Assembly: GCA_903834675.1 (NCBI GenBank)
Contig: CAILKC010000814.1
Span: 1 to 5,531, forward strand
Source: an uncultured Victivallales bacterium
GTDB lineage: Bacteria; Verrucomicrobiota; Lentisphaeria; Oligosphaerales; JAFGRS01
Reading direction: 5' to 3'
Length of the DNA: 5,531 bases
The notes under the pieces are model-generated. The model searched no databases. It was not told the DNA's origin and was given only the letters and a program-made list of their open reading frames with translations. How positions within the stretch are numbered: position 1 is the first letter of the stretch; the number at the start of each line of letters is the position of its first letter. The position numbers and the translations under genes were made by a program. Shown piece after piece: positions 1 through 5,514 of this stretch.

Positions 1-1041
1 CGCCTCGACGTCGCCCATGGCGGCGAGCCATTCCGCCCAGCCGCGCGCAGCGCCGCCGAAGTAGCGTTCTGCGTAGGCCTCCAACACCGCGGCAGCGCTG
101 GGGTACTGGCCGCTGGCGAGTCCGGCCAAGATCACCTTATTGGCCTCGTCGAAGGTGCCCTCCGAATAGGCCAGGAAACCGCTGGCGCCACGCTGGACCA
201 GGAACTCGACCGTGGCCTGCAGGCGCCGCGGCGCCACGGTCGGCCCGTAGTGCCCGTAGACATCGATGCCGCCCTTCTCGCCGTAGCCGATGTGGGTGAA
301 GGCGCGTTCCGAGCAGCCCTGCGGCAGACGGCGGACCTTGTAGCTCGTCTCGCCGTAGAGGATGTGGTTGGCCAGGGCCGTAAAACGTCCCGGGGCTTCG
401 CGGTCGGCCCAGGCGCCGAAGGCCTCATGGTCCTCGTCCGTCCACCACCAGCCCCAAAGATCGGCGTTGACCGGCCCGAAGACGGCCTCGGCCTCGGCCA
501 GAATCTGCACGAACAGCTTGCCGAAGCTGACGATCCACGGCTTGCAGGCAGCACAGCCGCAGCCGCCGTAATCGTAGGCGCCGGCGCTGAGGGTCCCGAG
601 GCGTAGGCCGCGGGCGGCGAAGTCGGAGAAGAGCTGGCGGTAGTTGCGGCAGATCATCTCCGCGACCCCCGCCTTCTGCGGGCAGACGAGTTGACCGAAG
701 TAGTGCCCGTCCGCGACCGCGGCCGTAGCCGCCGTGACCTGGTCGCTGAACACGTGGTTCGGCGTCACCACCAGCCCCAGATCGAAGCCGAGGTCGGCCG
801 CTACGGCGAAGTTCGAGAACTTCCGTTCCCAGACCGCCTCGGGCAGGTTAAACAGCTTCCGACCGCGGGGGGCGTAGAGGTCATACAGGTCAATGGTGTC
901 AAACCAATCCGAGTAGCGGTTGAAACCCCAGAAGCGGGCTTCCTCCAGCGTTGCCCGCATCTCGTTGGCCATGGCCGACTCGTATTCGTTACCGAAATGC
1001 GAGGGGCAGTAGAGCTCGCGGACCGGCAGGGCAGTTCCCAT
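1..1041 (-). CDS. Glycoside-hydrolase-like TIM-barrel protein, 3' end cut off by window edge
   Basis: An open frame of 347 codons starts with ATG at 1041 and reaches base 1 without a stop, so the C-terminus is missing. The start is fixed by GGGAG six bases upstream. I see no signal peptide or membrane segment, so the visible part looks cytoplasmic. Visible motifs are an N-terminal NRYSDWFD (residues 41-48), a Cys-rich YDYGGCGCAACKPW (156-169, Cys 161, 163 and 166), the aromatic and acidic LWGWWWTDED (195-204), GFLAYSEGTFDEANKV (288-303) and AYAERYFG (322-329). The GGCxCxxCxPW and YSEGxxDxNK patterns resemble uncharacterised carbohydrate-active TIM-barrel proteins (GH20/GH67-like and related), so a sugar hydrolase role is inferred by resemblance. 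Substrate and catalytic residues are unknown; Glu294, Glu203 and the neighbouring Asp residues are candidates only. It follows the acyl-CoA dehydrogenase by 17 nt on the same strand, which suggests cotranscription. The gene is very likely real; its function is much less certain. Confidence 0.88.
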   Translation of the reverse strand, partial: MGTALPVRELYCPSHFGNEYESAMANEMRATLEEARFWGFNRYSDWFDTIDLYDLYAPRGRKLFNLPEAVWERKFSNFAVAADLGFDLGLVVTPNHVFSDQVTAATAAVADGHYFGQLVCPQKAGVAEMICRNYRQLFSDFAARGLRLGTLSAGAYDYGGCGCAACKPWIVSFGKLFVQILAEAEAVFGPVNADLWGWWWTDEDHEAFGAWADREAPGRFTALANHILYGETSYKVRRLPQGCSERAFTHIGYGEKGGIDVYGHYGPTVAPRRLQATVEFLVQRGASGFLAYSEGTFDEANKVILAGLASGQYPSAAAVLEAYAERYFGGAARGWAEWLAAMGDVEA

Positions 1042-1047
1042 GAGAGA

Positions 1048-1052
1048 CTCCC
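1048..1052 (-). promoter_or_regulatory. Ribosome binding site of the GH-like gene
   Basis: Minus-strand GGGAG lies six bases before the ATG at 1041, inside the 17-nt gap after the acyl-CoA dehydrogenase stop codon. It supports this start for a gene whose other end is not visible. Confidence 0.7.
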
Positions 1053-1058
1053 GGCAGC

Positions 1059-2780
1059 TTACAGCGCCAGAACCTGCTCGTGGTTGTCGATCAGGCTGAC
1101 ATCATTGCGCTCGATGACCTCGTAGTGCTCGTTCACTTCCGGCAACCAGTCGAGAACGAAGCGCTCGGCGACCGCCTGGCGGGTCTTATCCTTAGTGGCA
1201 TCGCGCAGCAGCAGGTAGCTGAGCAGCACGATGGTCTCCATGCGGCAGAGGCGGCGCGCCATCAGGTCGAAGTACTCGGTGTCTTCACGCTGCTCAACGG
1301 CCCGAACGGCGCGCTGCAGCTTCTCGCGGGCCATGTCCACGGCGCTGGCCAGACGGCGGAGTTTACCCTCGTAGGGGAGGTGGCTCAGCTCGCTCATCAT
1401 GGGGTCAAGGACGCGCAACATCACCCCGCCGATGGCGGCCACGTACTGCAACTGCGTGGTGCCCTCGTAGATGTTGGTGATGCGGGCATCGCGGTACAGG
1501 CGTTCCGCCGGGAAATCCTTCATGAAGCCAGTGCCGCCATGAATCTGGATGGCGTTGTAGGCCACCGAGTTCGCCAGCTCCGTGCAGAAGGCCTTCGCCA
1601 GCGGCGTCAGCTCCGCCGCCATCTTGGAGAAGGTCTTCTCCTGGGCGCGCTGTTCGGGCGGCGGGCTTTCCGTGTGGTTGAGGATTTCCTCATAGTTGTC
1701 ACGCAGGTCAACGATCTTGGTGGTCTCATAGAGCAGCGCGCGCGCCGCCAGGATGCCGACCTTGTCATGCACCAGCATCTCGTAGACCGCCGGGAACTTG
1801 ATGATGGCCTTGCCAAACTGCTCACGCGCCTTGGCATACTTGAGCGCTTCGCGGTAGGCCGCCTCGGCGATGCCGAGGGCTTGGGCGCTGATGGCGACGC
1901 GGGCGCCGTTCATCAGCGACATGACGTAGCGCGTCAGGCCGCGCCGCCGGATGCCCACCAACTGGGCGGGGAGATTGTTGAACTGCAGTTCGCAGGTCGG
2001 AGAGCCGTGGATACCGAGCTTGTTCTCGATGCGGCGTACCAGCAGTTGCGGGCCCTTCTCGCAGACAAACATCGAGAGGCCGCGGCCGTCCTTGCTGCCC
2101 TCTTCCGAGCGCGCCAACACCAGGAGCACCTTGGCGCAGCCGTTGGTGATGAAGCGCTTCATGCCATTGAGCACCCACTGGCCCGTCTCCTCATCGAGAT
2201 GGGCCTTCAGTTGCACCGCCTGCAGGTCGCTGCCCGCCTCAGGTTCGGTCAGGGCCATGGCGCCATCGACCTCGCCGGACGAGAAGCGCGGCAGGATGGA
2301 CGCCTTCTGCTCCTCCGTGCCAAAGCGCCCGATGGTCTCGGCTATGTCTTGCAGACCGAAGAGGTTCTGCAGACTGGCATCGGCCCGCGACACCATCTCG
2401 TTCATCATCGTGTACAGCGTGACCGGGAAGTTCAGGCCACCATACCGGCGCTGCAGCATCACCCCCATGAGCTGTCCCTGGGCGATGTCATGCAGGTTCT
2501 CGATCGTGCCCGCCGCATAGGTGACCACGCCATCCTTCAGGTGGGCGCCCTCTTCGTCGACCGCCGCCGCGCGCGGGGCAATCAGCGAACCGCAGATCTC
2601 GCCGGTCATCTGCAGGACCTTATCGTAGCTATCCAGGGCGTCGGCGAAGTCCACCGGGGCTTCCGGGAACTCCTTAGCCTGGCGGTAGTCGTTCTCGCGC
2701 ATCCGGGTGACCTCTTCGAGGCCGACCGTCTGCAGGTGGAACCGGATATCGAGGTTATCGAGGTAGAAATTCTCAGCCAT
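1059..2780 (-). CDS. Long-form acyl-CoA dehydrogenase (FAD-dependent, 573 aa)
   Basis: This flavoenzyme catalyses alpha,beta-dehydrogenation of an acyl-CoA, or the reverse enoyl-CoA reduction, with ETF as electron partner in the cytoplasm. Family landmarks appear in order: ALTEPEAGSDLQ (176-187, FAD/substrate region), NGMKRFITNG (205-214), GIHGSPTCEL (256-265), ARVAISAQALGIAEAA (293-308), AKAREQFGKAI (316-326), IQIHGGTGF (411-419) and RDARITNIYEGTTQLQ (430-445). Glu439 in IYEGT matches the catalytic base position of medium-chain acyl-CoA dehydrogenase. At 573 residues it is well above the roughly 380-400 of short- and medium-chain enzymes. There is an N-terminal lead (about 1-50), an insertion near 360-385 and about 128 residues after the catalytic loop, which recalls DmdC-type and VLCAD-type long forms. 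The ATG at 2780 has AAGGAG upstream. It lies 64 nt after etfA on the same strand, so EtfAB is the likely partner. The acyl substrate cannot be read from the sequence. Confidence 0.95.
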   Translation of the reverse strand: MAENFYLDNLDIRFHLQTVGLEEVTRMRENDYRQAKEFPEAPVDFADALDSYDKVLQMTGEICGSLIAPRAAAVDEEGAHLKDGVVTYAAGTIENLHDIAQGQLMGVMLQRRYGGLNFPVTLYTMMNEMVSRADASLQNLFGLQDIAETIGRFGTEEQKASILPRFSSGEVDGAMALTEPEAGSDLQAVQLKAHLDEETGQWVLNGMKRFITNGCAKVLLVLARSEEGSKDGRGLSMFVCEKGPQLLVRRIENKLGIHGSPTCELQFNNLPAQLVGIRRRGLTRYVMSLMNGARVAISAQALGIAEAAYREALKYAKAREQFGKAIIKFPAVYEMLVHDKVGILAARALLYETTKIVDLRDNYEEILNHTESPPPEQRAQEKTFSKMAAELTPLAKAFCTELANSVAYNAIQIHGGTGFMKDFPAERLYRDARITNIYEGTTQLQYVAAIGGVMLRVLDPMMSELSHLPYEGKLRRLASAVDMAREKLQRAVRAVEQREDTEYFDLMARRLCRMETIVLLSYLLLRDATKDKTRQAVAERFVLDWLPEVNEHYEVIERNDVSLIDNHEQVLAL

Positions 2781-2790
2781 CTTCGCTTCA

Positions 2791-2796
2791 CTCCTT
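2791..2796 (-). promoter_or_regulatory. Strong Shine-Dalgarno of the acyl-CoA dehydrogenase
   Basis: Minus-strand AAGGAG sits ten bases before the ATG at 2780, within the 64-nt gap after etfA. This gap is the longest inside the cluster, but I see no convincing promoter or terminator in it. Confidence 0.75.
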
Positions 2797-2844
2797 AGGA
2801 CGCCGACTCGCGCGCGACGCTCAGCGCGGGGCCGGGCTCATTGC

Positions 2845-3873
2845 TCACACACGGGCCCTGTAGGCGTTGATCATCTTCGGGATGACGACATTGAGATCGC
2901 CGACGATGCCGTAGTCCGCCACCGAGAAGATGGGGGCGCCGGCCTCGGCGTTGATGGCTATGATCTTGGCGCTCTCGCTCATGCCGGCCCGATGCTGTAC
3001 GGAGCCGCTGATGCCGATCGCGATGTACAGGCGCGGGCGGACAGTGACCCCGGTTTGTCCGACCTGATGATCGTGGGCGATCCAGCCGGCGTCCACCGCC
3101 GCGCGCGAGGCGCCGACCGAGGCCCCGATGGTCTCGGCGAGCTGGTAGACCAGCTTGAAGTTCTCCTTGCTGCCCACGCCATAGCCGCCCGAGACGATGA
3201 TCTGCGCCGCCTTCAGGTTGAGCTTGCTCTCCTGGCGATGCCGCTCGATCAGCTTCACCGTCAGGTCCTCGGGGCTCAGACTCACCGCCACCGGGGTGAC
3301 CTTGCCCTTGCGTCCGGTCTCGGGTTTGGCGAGGGCCATGACTCCCTCTCGCACGGTGACCATCTGCGGATCCTGCCAACTGTTGACGATGGTAGCGATG
3401 ATGTTGCCACCGAAGGCCGGGCGGATCTGCATGAGCTTGTTCTTGAGCACCTGCTTGGTGCCCTTGTCCTCGAATTCGTCGATGCGCAGGGCGGTGCAGT
3501 CGGCCGTCAGACCCGCCTGCAGGCAGGAGGCCACGCGGGGCGCCAGCGAGCGGCCCACATGCGTCGCGCCAAAGGCGAAGATGTTGGGCCGGTGCTGCTC
3601 GACCAACCCCACCACGATCTTCTGATAGGGCACCGCCGAGAAATGCAGCAGGGCCGGGTCGTCGGCCGCGAACACATTGTCGCAGCCGTAGGCATGCAAG
3701 CTTGAGAAGAGCTCAGGTTTGAGGCCGGAACCCAGGACGACGCCCTCGGTCTTAACGCCGAGTTGGTGGGCCAGTTCACGGCCTTTACACACCAACTCCA
3801 GGCTGACCTCGGCGATCCGGCCACCATCCTGCTCGATGTAAACCCAGACATTACCGATCTTCGCATTGCTCAT
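2845..3873 (-). CDS. etfA: Electron transfer flavoprotein, alpha subunit
   Basis: This is the alpha subunit of the EtfAB heterodimer; it carries the electron-transferring FAD that docks to the acyl-CoA dehydrogenase. At 342 residues it is slightly longer than typical (about 310-330). The N-terminal Rossmann-like domain begins VYIEQDGGRIAEVSLEL (11-27) and contains ATHVGRSLAPRVA (103-115) and RPAFGGNIIATI (151-162). The C-terminal FAD domain (about 220-342) has IIVSGGYGVGSKENF (225-239), GASRAAVDAGW (254-264), HQVGQTGVTVRPRLYIA (269-285), GISGSVQHRAGM (287-298) and APIFSVADYGIVGDL (313-327), all standard FAD-binding blocks. The ATG at 3873 gives the expected family N-terminus. The best upstream purine run is a GGGGG at 3885-3889 with a long 11-nt spacer, so translation may partly depend on coupling to etfB, whose stop codon is only 17 nt upstream. 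Identity is not in doubt. Confidence 0.97.
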   Translation of the reverse strand: MSNAKIGNVWVYIEQDGGRIAEVSLELVCKGRELAHQLGVKTEGVVLGSGLKPELFSSLHAYGCDNVFAADDPALLHFSAVPYQKIVVGLVEQHRPNIFAFGATHVGRSLAPRVASCLQAGLTADCTALRIDEFEDKGTKQVLKNKLMQIRPAFGGNIIATIVNSWQDPQMVTVREGVMALAKPETGRKGKVTPVAVSLSPEDLTVKLIERHRQESKLNLKAAQIIVSGGYGVGSKENFKLVYQLAETIGASVGASRAAVDAGWIAHDHQVGQTGVTVRPRLYIAIGISGSVQHRAGMSESAKIIAINAEAGAPIFSVADYGIVGDLNVVIPKMINAYRARV

Positions 3874-3890
3874 GGTCGGAAAAACCCCCG

Positions 3891-4790
3891 TCAGCTCAGG
3901 ATGTGGTCCGCAATCAGCTCATGCACCAGCGCGTTGATGCCGACGTCGGTCGCCGGGATCTCTTTGTAGCCGCCGCTGGTCAAGACGACGTTCTCGATCT
4001 GCTTAACCTTGGTCGGGGACCCGGCCAGCCCAAAGTGCTCCGCCCCGGCGTCAAGATCATCGGCGCTCCACTCGTGAATCCAGAGGCGCTTGCCGCGCAG
4101 GACCTCTTCCTCAGCCGCGAGCTGATTGGCATCCTCGTACACCCGGTTGCCATAGCGCCCGGCGAGCTCCGTCCGCGTCACCGCCTTCTTGTATTGCATC
4201 AGGCGTTTAGCGCCGACCGGGCGCGGCGTGTTGGCCGACGCCACCACCGTCAGCAATACGGGCAACCGTGCCTCGACCACCTCATGGCCGCCATCGATCT
4301 GGCTGCGCACGCGGATGGTCCCATCCTTGATCCAGGACACCGATTCGGTGTAGGTGACCTGCGCCAAACCGAGTTTCTCGGCGAGTTGGGGCCCCACCTG
4401 AGCCGTATCGCCGTCGATGGCCTGGCGGCCACAGATGATCAGGTCGACCGAGCCGAGCTTGCGCGCCGCACAGGCGAGCGCATAGCTGGTGGCCAGGGTA
4501 TCCGCTCCCGCAAAGCGCCGATCGGTCAACAGGATGGCCTCGTCGGCCCCCATATACAACGCCTGGCGCAGGATGTTGGCCGCCGTCGGCGGACCCATGG
4601 TGCATACGACCACTTTGCCGCCGAAGCGGTCCCGCAACTCCAGGGCCATCTCGAGGCCGTTCAGGTCTTCCGGGTTAAAGATGGCAGGCAGCGCCGCCCG
4701 GTTGACAGTACCGTCTTCCTTCATCGCCTGGCCGGTGATGTTGGCGGTGTCCGGCACCTGTTTGGCGAAGACGAGAATGGTCAGGCTCAC
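3891..4790 (-). CDS. etfB: Electron transfer flavoprotein, beta subunit, bifurcating/FixA-type motif
   Basis: This is the beta subunit of EtfAB, 299 residues from a GTG start. The family N-terminus LTILVFAKQVPDT (3-15) is visible, then FNPEDLNGLEMALEL (38-52), MGADEAILLTDRRFAGADTL (80-99), ICGRQAIDGDTAQVGPQLA (119-137), PVLLTV (177-182) and GLAGSPTKVKQI (254-265). The GRQAIDGDTAQVGP block is the form found in electron-bifurcating EtfB and FixA, which bind a second FAD here; ordinary EtfB proteins bind AMP and read roughly GKQAIDDDCNQTGQ. The GTG at 4790 was chosen because AAGGAG lies seven bases upstream and because the family N-terminus begins there. The frame stays open to an ATG at 5006, but those extra 72 codons are Arg/Gly-rich, match nothing in the family and overlap the putative promoter. 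A longer than usual stretch at about 200-250 precedes the GSPTKV motif. First gene of the cluster; 17 nt separate it from etfA. Confidence 0.97.
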   Translation of the reverse strand: MSLTILVFAKQVPDTANITGQAMKEDGTVNRAALPAIFNPEDLNGLEMALELRDRFGGKVVVCTMGPPTAANILRQALYMGADEAILLTDRRFAGADTLATSYALACAARKLGSVDLIICGRQAIDGDTAQVGPQLAEKLGLAQVTYTESVSWIKDGTIRVRSQIDGGHEVVEARLPVLLTVVASANTPRPVGAKRLMQYKKAVTRTELAGRYGNRVYEDANQLAAEEEVLRGKRLWIHEWSADDLDAGAEHFGLAGSPTKVKQIENVVLTSGGYKEIPATDVGINALVHELIADHILS

Positions 4791-4797
4791 ATGCGTG

Positions 4798-4803
4798 CTC
4801 CTT
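4798..4803 (-). promoter_or_regulatory. Shine-Dalgarno that sets the etfB GTG start
   Basis: Minus-strand AAGGAG lies seven bases before the GTG at 4790. The overlapping ATG one base upstream is followed at once by TGA, so it cannot be the start. This site decides against the in-frame upstream ATG at 5006. Confidence 0.85.
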
Positions 4804-4821
4804 GTTGTTCGTGACCCCTGA

Positions 4822-4864
4822 AGCCCGGCGCGGACGGTTCCCTTCCCGAAACGCAAACCGGGCT
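4822..4864 (-). promoter_or_regulatory. Stem-loop in the etfB leader, close to the ribosome binding site
   Basis: A perfect 7-bp inverted repeat pairs AGCCCGG (4822-4828) with CCGGGCT (4858-4864) across a 29-nt loop. On the minus-strand transcript it would end about 18 nt before the AAGGAG of etfB. A role in translation or mRNA stability is possible but is inferred from position only. Confidence 0.35.
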
Positions 4865-4900
4865 CCGTGGCGACGCCGCCTGAAACGGCGAAGGCGCCGA

Positions 4901-4935
4901 CAGAAATCAAACGAGGGAGCCTGCGTTGCTCCCTC
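4901..4935 (-). terminator. Attenuator-like intrinsic terminator in the etf leader
   Basis: GAGGGAGC (4913-4920) and GCTCCCTC (4928-4935) form a perfect 8-bp GC-rich stem with a 7-nt loop. Read on the minus strand the stem is followed by GTTTGATTTCTG, a T-rich but interrupted tail. On the plus strand there is no T tract. It lies between the putative promoter and etfB, about 122 nt before the GTG, so it would act as an attenuator of the cluster if that promoter is right. Otherwise it could terminate readthrough from upstream. The broken T tract makes efficient termination uncertain. Confidence 0.45.
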
Positions 4936-4983
4936 TGCCAGGCACCCCGTCGCAAAGCGAAGGCCGCCCCGATTACAAGCCGG

Positions 4984-5013
4984 GTAACATGAACTCCATC
5001 AGGCAATTGTCAA
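4984..5013 (-). promoter_or_regulatory. Putative sigma-70-type promoter of the etf cluster
   Basis: On the minus strand a perfect TTGACA (5013-5008) is followed after 18 nt by TGTTAC (4989-4984), which matches the -10 consensus at only three of six positions. A better -10-like hexamer, TGTAAT, lies 12 nt further on (4977-4972) but has only a weak -35, CTGATG, at 19 nt. Either choice gives a leader of roughly 180 nt before etfB. Nothing else in the upstream region looked better by eye. Confidence 0.45.
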
Positions 5014-5076
5014 CCGCGAGAGCAAAGGCGGGGCGCAGGTCAGTTCCGGAGGGGTTTGCTGGGGCGAGAACCGCAG

Positions 5077-5102
5077 CAGGTCGAATGACCCAGGTCGAAT
5101 GA
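5077..5102. repeat. Tandem pair of a 12-mer, period 14
   Basis: CAGGTCGAATGA occurs at 5077-5088 and again at 5091-5102, separated by CC. The pair lies about 65 bp upstream of the putative -35 box of the etf promoter. It could be a pair of regulator sites, but the sequence matches no operator I can name. A simple local duplication is equally possible. Confidence 0.6.
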
Positions 5103-5235
5103 AGAATGGTAGAATCACCTGTCGGCGCAGCGCAATTCTCTGGCCGCTCTGTCCGGCACCAGCCGGGGATCCTGCCTGTATGAGACTTGCAGCAACCTCG
5201 TAGAACACCAGGCGCGTCCCATTCCGCCCCGGAGT

Positions 5236-5247
5236 CCGCCGCGGCGG
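5236..5247. repeat. 12-bp perfect palindrome
   Basis: CCGCCGCGGCGG is its own reverse complement. It is entirely G and C, so chance occurrence in GC-rich DNA is not negligible. It is listed because it opens the run of inverted repeats that continues to about 5514. Confidence 0.5.
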
Positions 5248-5262
5248 CCACGCAGGGCCGCC

Positions 5263-5321
5263 CTCCAGGCGGTTCGCCGCGTTCCGGGCGAACCGGAACG
5301 GAACCGCGGCTAACCCTGGAG
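5263..5321. repeat. Nested inverted repeats with two mutually exclusive inner hairpins
   Basis: An outer 7-bp stem pairs CTCCAGG (5263-5269) with CCTGGAG (5315-5321). Inside it GGTTCGCC (5271-5278) can pair with GGCGAACC (5287-5294), or CGTTCCG (5280-5286) can pair with CGGAACG (5294-5300). Each inner hairpin occupies the loop or an arm of the other, so only one can form at a time. All the pairs are perfect Watson-Crick. The arrangement fits a folded RNA on either strand or the remains of a repeat element. Confidence 0.55.
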
Positions 5322-5365
5322 CCCTCGATGCCAAGGACCCGCCGGGGCCTGGTTCGCGGTATCCC

Positions 5366-5394
5366 CCGTCCGCAAGACCGCCGTCTGCAAGACC
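5366..5394. repeat. Imperfect tandem 14-mer, period 15
   Basis: CCGTCCGCAAGACC (5366-5379) is repeated as CCGTCTGCAAGACC (5381-5394) with one mismatch and one spacer base. The second copy overlaps the left arm of the next stem-loop. It is visible directly; its function is unknown. Confidence 0.6.
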
Positions 5395-5406
5395 CCGAGA
5401 CGGCGG
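5378..5406. repeat. Perfect 9-bp stem-loop
   Basis: CCGCCGTCT (5378-5386) pairs with AGACGGCGG (5398-5406) over an 11-nt loop. It has no T tract on either side, so it does not look like an intrinsic terminator. It is the first of four consecutive stem-loops reaching to 5514. Confidence 0.55.
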
Positions 5407-5420
5407 AAGCCCCGGCAAGG

Positions 5421-5447
5421 CCCACCGGCGTCAAGCTAATCGGTGGG
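5421..5447. repeat. Perfect 7-bp stem-loop with GTCAAGC in the loop
   Basis: CCCACCG (5421-5427) pairs with CGGTGGG (5441-5447) over a 13-nt loop. The loop contains GTCAAGC (5430-5436), a 7-mer that recurs at the loop of the next hairpin. The loop segment CAAGCT (5432-5437) is complementary to AGCTTG at 5481-5486, so a long-range contact is possible. Confidence 0.5.
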
Positions 5448-5455
5448 GGTGCAAA

Positions 5456-5473
5456 GCTGTGTCAAGCCACAGC
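5456..5473. repeat. Perfect 6-bp stem-loop with TCAAGC loop
   Basis: GCTGTG (5456-5461) pairs with CACAGC (5468-5473) over the six-base loop TCAAGC. The loop with its preceding G repeats the GTCAAGC of the hairpin at 5421-5447, and its CAAGC is complementary to GCTTG at 5482-5486. Confidence 0.5.
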
Positions 5474-5514
5474 AGTCCAAAGCTTGGCCTGTCGGCCGGC
5501 GCGGTCTGGGACTG
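5473..5514. repeat. Outer CAGTCC/GGACTG stem with inner GGCC hairpin
   Basis: CAGTCC (5473-5478) pairs with GGACTG (5509-5514), and GGCC (5486-5489) pairs with GGCC (5494-5497) over a TGTC tetraloop. The first base is shared with the preceding hairpin, so one pair must yield. It is weaker than its neighbours but continues the pattern. Confidence 0.35.

Noticed and set aside
1080..2798. A 572-codon plus-strand open frame antisense to the whole acyl-CoA dehydrogenase
   Set aside because: Long antisense frames arise in GC-rich genes with strong third-position GC bias. The translation is His/Leu/Arg/Ala-rich without family motifs, while the minus strand gives a textbook acyl-CoA dehydrogenase.
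2992..4814. Plus-strand frames opposite etfA (2992-3705) and etfB (3903-4814)
   Set aside because: Both are shadows of well-recognised minus-strand ETF genes and show no independent motifs or start context.
4791..5006. N-terminal extension of EtfB to the ATG at 5006
   Set aside because: The extra residues have no counterpart in the EtfB family and overlap the promoter candidate. The GTG at 4790 has a well-spaced AAGGAG and the correct family N-terminus.
4973..5434. Minus-strand frames of 153 and 139 codons upstream of etfB
   Set aside because: They overlap each other and the inverted-repeat block and translate to Arg/Gly/Ser/Pro-rich sequence typical of non-coding GC-rich DNA. No domain is recognisable.
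5441..5500. Possible cyclic-di-GMP (GEMM) riboswitch, suggested by a hairpin followed by GTGCAAAGC
   Set aside because: Only the GCAAAGC piece is similar. The GAAA tetraloop and the characteristic second helix with its receptor are absent.
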